This document shows positions 6,968 through 13,619 of a stretch of DNA of 13,619 bases, piece after piece; position 1 is the stretch's first letter, and each line of letters begins with the position of its first letter. Position numbers and translations under genes: made by a program. This DNA comes from JAZDCZ01 sp046757925 (GTDB taxonomy: Bacteria > Gemmatimonadota > Gemmatimonadetes > Gemmatimonadales > GWC2-71-9): contig JBHHZE010000074.1 of assembly GCA_046757925.1 (NCBI GenBank), forward strand, positions 1 through 13,619, read 5' to 3'. The notes under the pieces are model-generated. The model had not been told where the DNA came from. It saw nothing but the letters and a program-made list of their open reading frames with translations, and ran no database searches.

Positions 6968-9900
6968 TCACGGCATCGCCGAAATGAAACTCGGTAGATC
7001 TTTCTCTCGCAGCATCCGTTTGAACGCAGCAACATCGCCGTCCATCAGAGCACGAAACTGTGCCTTATACTCCTGCAACATTTGTTGGAACTGCTCGGCA
7101 ACGGCGACCTGTTGCGTTGTCGGCGCGAAATCGGTCTTGCCGGAGACATTGTTGGCGAGGTTCATGACCTTGCCGAAGAGCTTCATCGGCGATCGGAAAG
7201 AATCTTCGAACGGACCTGTCAGATTGACGTCAAATAGATTGCTTTCGAATCCGATTATCTGCTTGTCCAATGCCTTGCTCGAATCTATTACGTCCTTTGC
7301 ATCCTTTCGCGAAGCAAGCATGTCGGTTAGGTCGTAGAGCTGTTTGCGCAACCACTCTGACTGATCGATCATCTCGACCAGGTCGTTGCGCATACCGTCC
7401 AGTTTACGCGAGAGCGCGACCTGTGCTGCTATGTCGTCTAAAGAGCCGGTGGAGTGCGGATCCTTGAGAACCGTAACGGTCTGAGATTGTTGACTGTCCC
7501 CCGCCTTTACTACCACGGTGTAAGTACCGGGAGGGGCAAGTGGAGGACGCTGCAGCGTGTTCCAGGTGATGAGGGGACGCCAGCCCTCCTTCCCCAACTC
7601 AACGGGCGGTTTGTTTGGCAGACTCGTACGTAACTTGGGCTCGCGAGGCTTGGTGTAACGCAGATCCCAGGTGACGCGGTTTATGCCGGCGTGGTTGGTA
7701 CCGGTCAGGACGCGAACGGTATCGTTGTTGGCACTCAGAATGGAGACTCGGACCGTGTCCTTGGCTTTTTCCCGCAAAAAATAGTTTATGTCGGCACCGT
7801 ATGCTGGATTCGTTCCCGTAACGAAGCTGCCGGGGACGCTGCGAGGACCCGACACGCTACGGAACCTGTACGCGTCGCGCGGCGAGAAGACGTATAGATC
7901 GGAAGCGAGTACTTGTGCGTCTAGTTGCCGCAGCGGAGTCACGTCGTCCAGGATCCAGAAGCCCCGACCGTAGGTCGCCACTACGAGGTCGTTGAAGTGC
8001 TCCTGGATCACGAGCCAGTACACCGGCGCAGGCGGCATGTTATTGCGCAACGGAATCCAATGTTTGCCGTCGTTCAGCGAGAAGTAGACCGAGTTGTCCG
8101 TGCCCAAGTAGAGCATGCCCTGGCGCACGGGATCTTCCCGCACGATATGTACGAAGCTACTCACCGAGTGTGGGATGTCTCCACTTGTGCGAGTCCAACT
8201 CTTGCCGTAGTTGCTGGTCTTGTAGACATACGGATCGAAATCGCCCATCTGGTGCAGGTCCACCGTGATGTATGCACTGCCGGCGTCGTACCGCGACGGC
8301 TCGATGTTGGCGACGGTTCCCCATGGTGGTAGATCTTTGATGTTCTTGGTCACGTTAGTCCATGTCTTTCCGCCGTCACGGGTGATATTGACCTGCCCGT
8401 CGTTGCTGCCGGTCCAGATTAGGCCATCCTGCAACGGAGATTCGGCGATCGCAAACAGCAGTGCCCCGTCGAACGTCATCAGGTTGTCTACCGTCAAGAT
8501 CCCCGAACTCTGCTGGTGACTCTTGTCATTGGTGGTGAGGTCGGGGCTGATGACCGTCCAACTGTTGCCGCCGTCGGTCGTCATGTGAACTCGTTGGCTA
8601 CCGGCGTACACACGGTTGTGGTCGTGCGGTGAGATGGCAATTGGGAAGCTCCAGTGCCAGCGTTCCTTGACCTCGGCAGGTGCCCAGCCGTACGAGGCGT
8701 CAGGCCAGATCTGGACGCTCGTTGCGTGGCCGGTACTAATGTCGAATCGCTCGAACTGGCCATCGTAGCAGCCGGACCACACGCTGCGGTGGTCGACCGT
8801 GTCTGGAATGGCAAACCCGCTCTCGCAGCCGCCGACACCGGTCCAACTCCCGAGCGGTATACTCCCCGCCCGGCTATTGCTGGGTCCCCGGTAGGAGTAA
8901 CCGTCCTGCCGATTGCCGTACACGTTATAGGGGATCTCGTTGTCCACGGCTACGTGGTACATCTGTGCGATCGGCAGCACCACGTGCTGGTACGTACGGC
9001 CGCGATTCAAGCTGATGCTCGCACCCTGGTCGTACGCCACCAAAATGCGATCGGCGTTCATGGGGTCGATCCAGATGTCGTGGTTGTCATGACCCGCTGC
9101 CGTCACATTCCGCAGCAAAGTTTCACCACCGTCGTTGGAAACGCTCCAGGAAACGGACGCAAAATACAGCCGGTCCTCGTCGTCGGGCGAGACGGCGAAC
9201 CGCGTGTAATAAGACGAACGCTCTGCTAGAATGTGGCGCTGGTTGATCAGCTTGAAACTCTTGCCGCCGTCGTTGGACCTATAGAGACCAGGCTGCGTAT
9301 CCTCGATGAGCGCGTACACACGTTGCGAGTTGCTCGGTGCCACGGCTACCGCCACCTTACCGACGATGTGGTCGGAACCGCCCGGCAATCCGTTCTTTTT
9401 GCCCAGACGTGACCAGTTGCTTCCGCCGTCACGCGATACGAACACGCCGCCGCCCGGGCCTCCGCTCCTCAAGTTCCATGTAGTGATGTGGAGCGACCAC
9501 ATACCAGCGAAGAGAACGTCCGGACTATTCGGGTCGATAGCGATGTCCGAGCAGCCGGTGTCGTCGTCCACATGGAGTACGAGATCCCAGGTCTTTCCGC
9601 CATCGGTAGTTCTATAGATGCCACGATCGGGTTGCGGACCGAACGCGTGGCCCAACGCGCAGGCGAACACAACATCTGCATTACGTGGATCGACCACGAT
9701 GCGTGCAATGCGGCCCGTTTTTTCCAGGCCCATGTGCCGCCATGACTTGCCCGCATCGGTGGACTTGTAAACTCCATCGCCCATGGCGTGACCCGGGCGG
9801 ATCAAGAATGTCTCGCCGGTGCCGGCCCACACTACGTTGTGTGCCGTGGGAGCGATCGCCAAAGCACTCACGGAGGAAATATCTTGATCGTCGAAGATGG

Positions 9901-10165
9901 GGTGCCAGGTAGCTCCCCAGTCGTCGGTCTTCCACAGTCCGCCTGATGCGGCGCCGATGTAGGTTACCGCGGGATTGCCCGGCTCGCCCACTATCGCGAT
10001 CGTCCGGTTGCCGTCGGGTCCAATCGTACGGTACTCGAGTGCCCTTAATCCCGATGGCTCGATCTCTTGCCCAGCAAGTGGAGTGACACTAACCAAACAT
10101 GTGAAAACGGCAATGGACAAAGTGACAAGCGCATGTGGTACGGAGTGGAACGCTGGTTGTGACAT
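6968..10165 (-). CDS. Large exported BNR/Asp-box (sortilin/VPS10-like) beta-propeller protein
   Basis: This intact 1065-residue secreted protein belongs to the 'WD40/YVTN/BNR-like repeat' or 'glycosyl hydrolase' exoproteins common in Gemmatimonadota, Acidobacteria and Bacteroidetes. The start at 10165 is well supported: AAGGAG lies 6 nt upstream and the ATG opens a signal peptide ending near 'VTPLAG' (residue 32). The frame is open 13 codons further upstream, without such support. Asp-box motifs (SxDxGxxW) recur: 'KTDDWGATW' 79-87, 'KSTDAGKSW' 134-142, 'RTTDGGKTW' 185-193, 'VSRDGGSNW' 243-251, and later 'RSNDGGKSF', 'TTDGGNSW' and 'TRDGGKTW'. These form one or two large propellers. A beta-sandwich follows ('VTWDLRYTKPREPKL', 'PPGTYTVVVKAG'), then a helical C-terminal region of about 150 residues. 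No catalytic residues are evident. It is a single gene on the minus strand with its own upstream region. Confidence 0.9.
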   Translation of the reverse strand: MSQPAFHSVPHALVTLSIAVFTCLVSVTPLAGQEIEPSGLRALEYRTIGPDGNRTIAIVGEPGNPAVTYIGAASGGLWKTDDWGATWHPIFDDQDISSVSALAIAPTAHNVVWAGTGETFLIRPGHAMGDGVYKSTDAGKSWRHMGLEKTGRIARIVVDPRNADVVFACALGHAFGPQPDRGIYRTTDGGKTWDLVLHVDDDTGCSDIAIDPNSPDVLFAGMWSLHITTWNLRSGGPGGGVFVSRDGGSNWSRLGKKNGLPGGSDHIVGKVAVAVAPSNSQRVYALIEDTQPGLYRSNDGGKSFKLINQRHILAERSSYYTRFAVSPDDEDRLYFASVSWSVSNDGGETLLRNVTAAGHDNHDIWIDPMNADRILVAYDQGASISLNRGRTYQHVVLPIAQMYHVAVDNEIPYNVYGNRQDGYSYRGPSNSRAGSIPLGSWTGVGGCESGFAIPDTVDHRSVWSGCYDGQFERFDISTGHATSVQIWPDASYGWAPAEVKERWHWSFPIAISPHDHNRVYAGSQRVHMTTDGGNSWTVISPDLTTNDKSHQQSSGILTVDNLMTFDGALLFAIAESPLQDGLIWTGSNDGQVNITRDGGKTWTNVTKNIKDLPPWGTVANIEPSRYDAGSAYITVDLHQMGDFDPYVYKTSNYGKSWTRTSGDIPHSVSSFVHIVREDPVRQGMLYLGTDNSVYFSLNDGKHWIPLRNNMPPAPVYWLVIQEHFNDLVVATYGRGFWILDDVTPLRQLDAQVLASDLYVFSPRDAYRFRSVSGPRSVPGSFVTGTNPAYGADINYFLREKAKDTVRVSILSANNDTVRVLTGTNHAGINRVTWDLRYTKPREPKLRTSLPNKPPVELGKEGWRPLITWNTLQRPPLAPPGTYTVVVKAGDSQQSQTVTVLKDPHSTGSLDDIAAQVALSRKLDGMRNDLVEMIDQSEWLRKQLYDLTDMLASRKDAKDVIDSSKALDKQIIGFESNLFDVNLTGPFEDSFRSPMKLFGKVMNLANNVSGKTDFAPTTQQVAVAEQFQQMLQEYKAQFRALMDGDVAAFKRMLREKDLPSFISAMP

Positions 10166-10187
10166 GGCTATCTCCTTACAATCCGTC

Positions 10188-10202
10188 GCAGCTGAAAGCT
10201 GC
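10188..10202 (-). promoter_or_regulatory. Leader hairpin upstream of the BNR gene
   Basis: GCAGCT and AGCTGC form a perfect 6-bp stem around a 3-nt loop, about 11 nt upstream of the AAGGAG ribosome site and 22 nt from the start codon. In the mRNA it could influence stability or translation. It is also self-complementary enough to be a protein-binding site. No function can be assigned. Confidence 0.3.
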
Positions 10203-10274
10203 ACTGTCGCTGATAGGCAAACACGCTGCCAAACTAACCCGCAGGCTCAGAACAGGGAACGGTCCGAAACTTTT

Positions 10275-10322
10275 CTGTGGTGCCAGGTGTTACCATAAAC
10301 AGTGCATGAGCGGGTACCACAG
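10275..10322. repeat. Inverted repeat CTGTGGT ... ACCACAG
   Basis: Seven-base perfect arms at 10275-10281 and 10316-10322 are separated by 34 bp, centred in the divergent intergenic region. The spacing is unlike a terminator and could suit a looped or dimeric regulator site. It may be chance. Confidence 0.25.
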
Positions 10323-10360
10323 ACCCTCTCACCCCCACTACATGAATCCCCACGTGGTCC

Positions 10361-10386
10361 TAGGCCGCGTTTAGGCTGAGTTAGGC
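10361..10386. repeat. Three phased TAGGC direct repeats
   Basis: TAGGC begins at 10361, 10372 and 10382, so the copies sit on the same helix face (11- and 10-bp steps). The first and third extend to TAGGCCG. Phased direct repeats in a divergent promoter region are typical of response-regulator or LysR-like binding. No regulator gene is nearby. Confidence 0.35.
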
Positions 10387-10486
10387 CGTCGAAATGTGCT
10401 CTATGGGTCGATGCTTTCCCACCCGGGGCGGGATCGACCGGACCTCTACGACGGCCGAGATCGGCCGGCAACAAGCGGGGCTTTTC

Positions 10487-10855
10487 ATGTACTGCAGACC
10501 AATCGACATTGAATTCCTCTTTGCACCGGGATGTGAGAATACCGAGCCGGCACTGGCTTTGCTCCGGGAAGTACTGCAGCGGGAAGAATGCCCGGCGGAG
10601 ATCAGAGTCCGCAGAATCGAGACCGAGGAAGACGCCATACGGTATCGCTTCCGGGGATCGCCCACGATCTTGATCGATGGGGTAGACATAGAGGGCCCGT
10701 CCCGCAACCATTTGGACAAGCGCCCGTCGTGCCGCGTGTTCGGCCTCAGGGCCGGGCGGTCCGGCGTGCCGGATGCCTCAGTGATAAGGGAAGCACTGCA
10801 CACCCATCCGGCGAAGCGGCGGCCCTCGGCGCCCGCGATGAGGGCTCTGCACTAG
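10487..10855 (+). CDS. Small thioredoxin-fold protein with a GC motif (unknown function)
   Basis: This 122-residue cytoplasmic protein resembles the 'DF family (seleno)protein'/thioredoxin-like group. 'IDIEFLFAPGCENTEPALALLREVL' gives strand 1, the redox Cys16 and the following helix. 'VRRIETEEDAIRYRFRGSPTILIDGVDI' gives the second strand and the GSPT loop with the cis-proline (Pro59). 'SCRVF' carries a second conserved Cys (Cys82). There is no CxxC pair, so a one-Cys or C16-C82 mechanism is more likely than classical disulfide reduction. The ATG at 10487 was chosen because it starts just before the fold and has GGGG 6 nt upstream; an ATG at 10394 in frame adds 31 unrelated residues. The C-terminal tail after 'REALHTHP' is basic and probably disordered. 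The partner or pathway is unknown. Similar genes are sometimes found near metal-resistance loci, but none is here. Confidence 0.65.
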   Translation: MYCRPIDIEFLFAPGCENTEPALALLREVLQREECPAEIRVRRIETEEDAIRYRFRGSPTILIDGVDIEGPSRNHLDKRPSCRVFGLRAGRSGVPDASVIREALHTHPAKRRPSAPAMRALH

Positions 10856-10871
10856 GCAGGTCTCTGGCTTA

Positions 10872-10899
10872 GTGAGACGTGAAATGTGAAATGTGAAAA
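10872..10899 (+). repeat. Four-unit heptamer tandem repeat
   Basis: Four contiguous 7-bp units, GTGAGAC, GTGAAAT, GTGAAAT and GTGAAAA, fill this stretch. The last unit supplies the GTG from which the truncated propeller frame is read. It sits at the point where the propeller's signal peptide and first 45 or so residues are missing, so it marks a likely breakpoint. The unit length is not a multiple of three, so copy-number change would shift frames. Confidence 0.7.
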
Positions 10900-11321
10900 G
10901 TAGGGTGGGGCCTGGGTGGCAGGCCGATGAGGCGTGGCATCTATCTGCCGATCCCGTCGTTCAGATTGGCGTGGTTGAAGGCGACGAGAACTACCAACTG
11001 AATGGCGTTACCAACGCGTTCAGGCTGACCGACGGCCGCATCGTTATCGCCAACGGCGGTACGCAGGAGTTACGGTTCTTCGACGCGACCGGGAAACATC
11101 TCCAAACGATCGGCGGCCGCGGCGAGGGGCCGGGCGAGTTCCGTTACATGGCGGCCGCCGGTCATACCGCCGGCGATACACTGCTCGCATGGAACTACTT
11201 TACCGGGATCGTGCGGTTCAGCTCCACCGGTGCATACCTCGGTCAAACACGACTGGAGATCGCAACGCTGTTCGAGCCGCCGTTCTTTTCTGAAGGTGGC
11301 GACCTTCTGCCGGACGGATCC
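10893..11321 (+). pseudogene. 6-bladed beta-propeller protein fragment, truncated at both ends
   Basis: About 143 residues show the same family as the pseudogene at 6140. 'PVVQIGVVEGDENYQLNGVTNAFRLTDGRIVIANGGTQELRFFDATGKHLQTIGGRGEGPGEF' matches blade 1 and the start of blade 2, and 'SEGGDLLPDGS' the next blade. The signal peptide and the 'VRDSAGVTIVEN' opening are gone. The 5' end merges into the heptamer repeat, and the only start is a GTG inside that repeat without a ribosome site. At GGATCC (11316-11321) homology ends and the frame continues on the antisense of the neighbouring Uma2 gene to 11822. Full relatives have about 370 residues. It is a paralogue, not a copy, of the 6140 gene, since the two differ widely in sequence. 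Confidence 0.8.
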
Positions 11322-11768
11322 ATCGGGCGTCCAGACCTCCACGAACCGCGCGTCCGGGTCGACGATCCAGTAATCGGGAACCCCGACTTCCTGGTACAAC
11401 CGCCGTTTGGTAAACCTGTCGTGGCAGGCAGTGCTGGGACTCAGTACCTCCACGGCAAGCAGCAGACTTCTCACCCGCGTCCACTCCAACGTTCGCGCCT
11501 CGTCGATAGCCATGACAAAGAGGTCAGGCTGCACCAGTATATCGGGCCCCCAGGAGATATCGGCCGGCGAACTGAGTACACACCCGATTGGATATCTCTC
11601 GAGGTGCGCGGAGATGGCGGTGGTAATGCGGACTACGATCTGTTGGTGCCAGAGACGCGGCGCGGGGGTCACGAGAAGCTCCTCGTGAACGGTCCCGTAA
11701 CGGTTGCCGTCGTCTGGAAGAGCCCGTACCATTCCTGCCGTGTGGTAGATCGGGGCTGCCATAGCCAT
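11070..11768 (-). CDS. Uma2-family PD-(D/E)xK nuclease with its C-terminus replaced
   Basis: From ATG 11768 (GAGGTG just upstream) the frame encodes 232 residues, of which the first 151 or so are clear Uma2: 'YHTAGMVRALPDDGNRYGTVHEELLVTPAP', 'SPADISWGPDILVQPDLFV', 'LLLAVEVLSPST', 'FTKRRLYQEVGVPDYWIVDPDARFVEVWTPDGS'. The presumed catalytic residues are Asp82, Glu107 and Lys121. The normal last 40 or so residues (a strand and final helix) are missing. After GGATCC the frame reads the antisense of the propeller fragment and stops at 11070, giving about 81 meaningless residues. Uma2 proteins are abundant, often solitary nucleases of uncertain role. The core motifs survive, but folding of this chimera is doubtful. 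The upstream gap to ynfA (11769-11975) would hold its promoter. Confidence 0.75.
   Translation of the reverse strand: MAMAAPIYHTAGMVRALPDDGNRYGTVHEELLVTPAPRLWHQQIVVRITTAISAHLERYPIGCVLSSPADISWGPDILVQPDLFVMAIDEARTLEWTRVRSLLLAVEVLSPSTACHDRFTKRRLYQEVGVPDYWIVDPDARFVEVWTPDGSVRQKVATFRKERRLEQRCDLQSCLTEVCTGGAEPHDPGKVVPCEQCIAGGMTGGRHVTELARPLAAAADRLEMFPGRVEEP
11316..11321. other. Tail-to-tail gene junction at GGATCC
   Basis: The palindrome encodes Gly-Ser in frame on both strands: 'LLPDGS' of the propeller on plus and 'WTPDGS' of Uma2 on minus. Left of it only the plus strand shows homology, right of it only the minus strand. One deletion that removed the 3' ends of two convergent genes explains the arrangement. 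Confidence 0.65.
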
Positions 11769-11875
11769 GAGTTCACCTCGGCGCTGTTGACGAAGCAAGT
11801 AGATTGCACCGTTCAACTGTAGTGCGGCCCCGCGCCGGATACCGTGCCAATCCAACGCGCGCGGGCGCATAAGAT

Positions 11876-11895
11876 GACGGACACATCCGTCTTTT
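11876..11895 (+). terminator. Hairpin with T-tract, terminator or attenuator ahead of ynfA
   Basis: GACGGA and TCCGTC form a perfect 6-bp stem (11876-11881, 11886-11891) around the loop CACA, followed by TTTT. It reads as an intrinsic terminator on the plus strand only. It lies 80 nt upstream of the ynfA start with no plus-strand gene end nearby, so it could end readthrough from the propeller remnant or act in the ynfA leader. The T-tract is short. Confidence 0.45.
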
Positions 11896-11975
11896 GGGAT
11901 ATTGAGCCGACGTTCTAGTTCGCAATATCGTGAGTGGGTTGTCGGCCAGTCACCTAACGAAGAGGCACCCCGGCC

Positions 11976-12305
11976 ATGCAGATTGCTGTATCGCTTTTCT
12001 ATTTCCTTCTAGCGGGACTGTGTGAGATCGCCGGCGGCTACCTGGTGTGGCTATGGCTGCGCGAGGGAAAGAGCGTGTGGCTCGCTCCCATCGGTGGCAT
12101 CATACTGTTTCTCTACGGCATCGTTCCGACATTGCAACCGGCGCGCTTCGGCAGGGTGTACGCAGCTTACGGCGGCATCTTCATAGTCCTCGCCATGTTG
12201 TGGGGCTGGCAGATCGATGGTACGAAACCCGACCGGTTCGACGTCATCGGCGGACTCATTGCGCTGGCGGGAGTTGGGGTCATAATGTATTGGCCCAGGG
12301 CATGA
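11976..12305 (+). CDS. ynfA: YnfA/UPF0060 family small membrane protein
   Basis: This 109-residue inner-membrane protein has four hydrophobic helices and the family signatures 'LCEIAGGYLVWLWLREGKSVWL', 'PTLQPARFGRVYAAYGGIFIVLAMLWGWQIDGTKPDRFDVIGG' and 'GVGVIMYWPR'. Length and motifs match typical YnfA (about 108 residues). YnfA is related to the small multidrug resistance transporters and has been proposed as an efflux pump, but its natural substrate is not settled. The ATG start has GAGG about 10 nt upstream. The gene looks intact and independent, with a hairpin 80 nt upstream. It diverges from the Uma2 gene and is followed by a lipoprotein gene on the same strand after 102 bp, in which I see no terminator. 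Confidence 0.93.
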   Translation: MQIAVSLFYFLLAGLCEIAGGYLVWLWLREGKSVWLAPIGGIILFLYGIVPTLQPARFGRVYAAYGGIFIVLAMLWGWQIDGTKPDRFDVIGGLIALAGVGVIMYWPRA

Positions 12306-12407
12306 AGTCCTTGGCTTTGGCGGGCGCGAAACTATCGAGGCGCTGCGGTGGTACACCGATGGGTGCCTTATCATCTCTTGCAGTAATCAGATCGTGAGAG
12401 AATCAAC

Positions 12408-13124
12408 ATGAAGTGCAGATCCATTATCTCGATGTGTGTGGCGGTACTGACGGCCGCCGCCTGCGGTGGGGACAGCGGCACTCAACCCGTTTCCGGACCC
12501 CGGCTTGCCAACGTGCGGGTGATTCATGCGTCGCTGGGTGCTCCCGGGCTGCGAATGCGGGTTGGGGACAGTATTGTGGGAGGGGCCATCGACTTTGGTG
12601 AGGCAACGCCGTTTCAGATGGTCGAGGCAAGTGGTACGCTCGAGGCACGGCACTTCATTGTGGGCTCCACCCTATTCAGCACCACGCTTGCCTTGACGCC
12701 GGACAGCACGTTCACTCTGCTCGTCACCGGCCAGCCAACCGCCATGACCCTGGTGGTCGGCGCGGACACGGCCAGGGTGCCGGCGCCGGGGACCGCCAAG
12801 ATCCGCGTCATTCACTCCGCCGAGTCCGCGCCCGACATAGATGTCTTCCTCACGCAGCCCGGTGTAGCCAGTCCGGTCCAGCTCCTTCCTCCCTTTACAT
12901 TCAGGACGGTAGGCCAATATCAGCAGGGCGACCCCGGCGATTACGTCGTGAGCATCCAACGCGCGGACAGCACCGCTGCCGTACTAGCCCAGACCGACAC
13001 GCTCGGCCTGGTTCCGGGCGACTTGCGCACCGTGGTCGTTCTAGACGGCGCGGGAGGAGGGCTACAGCTCGCGGTCTTCAGTGATCCCACTCCGCCCGCA
13101 GCTCTCGCTCGCACACACACCTGA
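12408..13124 (+). CDS. DUF4397-domain lipoprotein
   Basis: This is a 238-residue exported lipoprotein. The signal 'MKCRSIISMCVAVLTAAAC' ends at Cys19, followed by 'GGDSGTQP', a typical flexible linker. Two DUF4397-like repeats follow. The first begins 'ANVRVIHASLGAPGLRMRVGD' (residues 35-55) and the second 'AKIRVIHSAESAPDIDVFL' (130-148). DUF4397 repeats are beta-rich, surface-exposed and of unknown function. The start ATG is preceded by a weak GAGAGAA site, so expression may be low. No lesion is seen. After its stop lie 258 bp without a gene. Confidence 0.88.
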   Translation: MKCRSIISMCVAVLTAAACGGDSGTQPVSGPRLANVRVIHASLGAPGLRMRVGDSIVGGAIDFGEATPFQMVEASGTLEARHFIVGSTLFSTTLALTPDSTFTLLVTGQPTAMTLVVGADTARVPAPGTAKIRVIHSAESAPDIDVFLTQPGVASPVQLLPPFTFRTVGQYQQGDPGDYVVSIQRADSTAAVLAQTDTLGLVPGDLRTVVVLDGAGGGLQLAVFSDPTPPAALARTHT

Positions 13125-13130
13125 ATTGAC

Positions 13131-13193
13131 TGGAATGCGCCGCAATCCCGCCTTATCTTGCTATAGGCAGCACACCGATCGGCTGGCATTCCA
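13131..13193. repeat. Inverted repeat TGGAATGC ... GCATTCCA
   Basis: Perfect 8-bp arms at 13131-13138 and 13186-13193 are separated by 47 bp, starting just after the DUF4397 gene. The loop contains TATCTT and CTATAG, which might be part of a promoter for the next gene. It is not a terminator. Otherwise the gap 13125-13382 holds only the ribosome site of the next gene. Confidence 0.35.
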
Positions 13194-13382
13194 AAATCGG
13201 CGTTAGAAACGGCTGTCGTGGGACGCGAGGACCGGTACAGCGCTCCCCTCGAGGTAACGTCAGCGCACACTGAGTCCAAAGCATCTTTGCCCCTCCTCAA
13301 CCCGCGATTCGTCAAGCTGCCAGGTCGGCTCTCACCGGGCGTGGAGCTGCTTCAAACATGCCGTCTCGAGGTAGGAGGAAAC

Positions 13383-13619
13383 ATGACCTGCAACATCAAG
13401 GCACTCGCTGTGGCGCTGGGAGCATTCTTTGGAGGGAGCTTTCTGCTCGTGGGGATCGCCAATCTGATCTTCCCTTCCTATGCCACAGCATACCTGGAGC
13501 TAGCTGCTTCGGTCTATCCCGGCTACCACGGGCCCGCGGGGTTCGGGTCCGTGATAGTGGTGACGCTGTACGGGGCGGTCGACGGGGTTGTGGGGGGTGC
13601 CATATTCGCGTGGCTCTAC
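13383..13619 (+). CDS. Small holin-like membrane protein (cut by window end)
   Basis: The ATG at 13383 has an excellent ribosome site (AGGAGG, 13373-13378). Seventy-nine codons are open to the window end. The residues form one membrane helix at about 7-30 ('LGAFFGGSFLLVGIANLIF'), a conserved loop 'YLELAASVYPGYHGPAGFGS' and a second helix at about 54-79 ('VDGVVGGAIFAWLY'). This matches a family of small two-helix proteins, annotated 'bacteriophage holin' in many non-phage genomes. There is no phage gene nearby, so a lysis role is unlikely and the function is unknown. Only a few residues are probably missing at the C-terminus. Confidence 0.75.
   Translation, partial: MTCNIKALAVALGAFFGGSFLLVGIANLIFPSYATAYLELAASVYPGYHGPAGFGSVIVVTLYGAVDGVVGGAIFAWLY

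Larger units (their letters stand above)
10166..10486. other. Intergenic region between divergent genes (321 bp)
   Basis: This gap separates the minus-strand BNR gene from the plus-strand thioredoxin-fold gene. It holds the BNR ribosome site and a leader hairpin (10188-10202), a long-spaced inverted repeat (10275-10322) and a triple TAGGC repeat (10361-10386). It should contain both promoters, but no convincing -35/-10 pair was found. The downstream gene's frame is open back to 10394, but the 10394-10486 part lacks family character. Confidence 0.5.

Noticed and set aside
8654..9229. Plus-strand open frame inside the BNR gene
   Set aside because: Antisense shadow of Asp-box repeats in an intact gene.
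10247..10711. Minus-strand open frame over the intergenic region and thioredoxin-like gene
   Set aside because: No ribosome site, signal or family similarity, and it overlaps a recognised plus-strand gene.
11322..11822. Propeller-Uma2 antisense tail as a new fused protein domain
   Set aside because: The tail is antisense to a recognised Uma2 coding sequence and has no domain character of its own.
13383..13619. Phage lysis module
   Set aside because: Only a holin-like label supports it. No endolysin, structural or integrase gene is present.

Overview
The window looks like accessory chromosomal DNA from a Gemmatimonadota-type bacterium, probably an environmental genome. The inference rests on the mix of protein families: a Pkn-type kinase joined to a TolB-like and TPR region, 6-bladed beta-propeller lipoproteins that open with a 'VRDSAGVTIVEN'-like segment, a very large BNR/Asp-box propeller exoprotein, a Uma2 nuclease, a DUF4397 lipoprotein and a YnfA protein. 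GC content is moderately high by eye. There is no rRNA, tRNA, CRISPR array, transposase or phage structural gene.

Layout: (1) 2-1892, the 3' part of a Ser/Thr kinase-TolB-like-TPR gene broken by a frame change, an in-frame TAG and a 1-nt deletion. (2) 1907-3250, an intact exported M28 metallopeptidase. (3) 3284-3975, a Phd/YefM-VapC toxin-antitoxin pair with a promoter that abuts the start codon. (4) 4131-6137, a small C-terminal fragment, a short Ig-like exported protein translationally coupled to it, and a DUF4249-like lipoprotein. (5) 6140-6865, a propeller lipoprotein with an internal deletion and a Trp-to-stop mutation. (6) 6968-10165 on the minus strand, an intact sortilin/BNR-repeat exoprotein. 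(7) 10487-10855, a small thioredoxin-fold protein. (8) 10872-11768, a heptamer repeat array, then a second propeller gene truncated at both ends and fused tail-to-tail with a Uma2 gene that has lost its 3' end. (9) 11976-12305 ynfA, 12408-13124 a DUF4397 lipoprotein, and 13383 to the window end the start of a small holin-like membrane protein.

Most intact products are predicted to be exported or membrane-bound: a peptidase, lipoproteins, a beta-propeller, YnfA and the holin-like protein. There is no single pathway; the genes are mostly independent units. The most distinctive feature is decay. Three genes are clearly broken, two convergent genes were cut and joined at a GGATCC palindrome, the VapC toxin appears to have lost an active-site Asp, and the peptidase gene starts on what looks like the first codons of an unrelated Rossmann-fold gene. 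I do not see a convincing new multi-gene system. The best leads are the tail-to-tail junction, the leaderless toxin-antitoxin promoter and the short repeat arrays.
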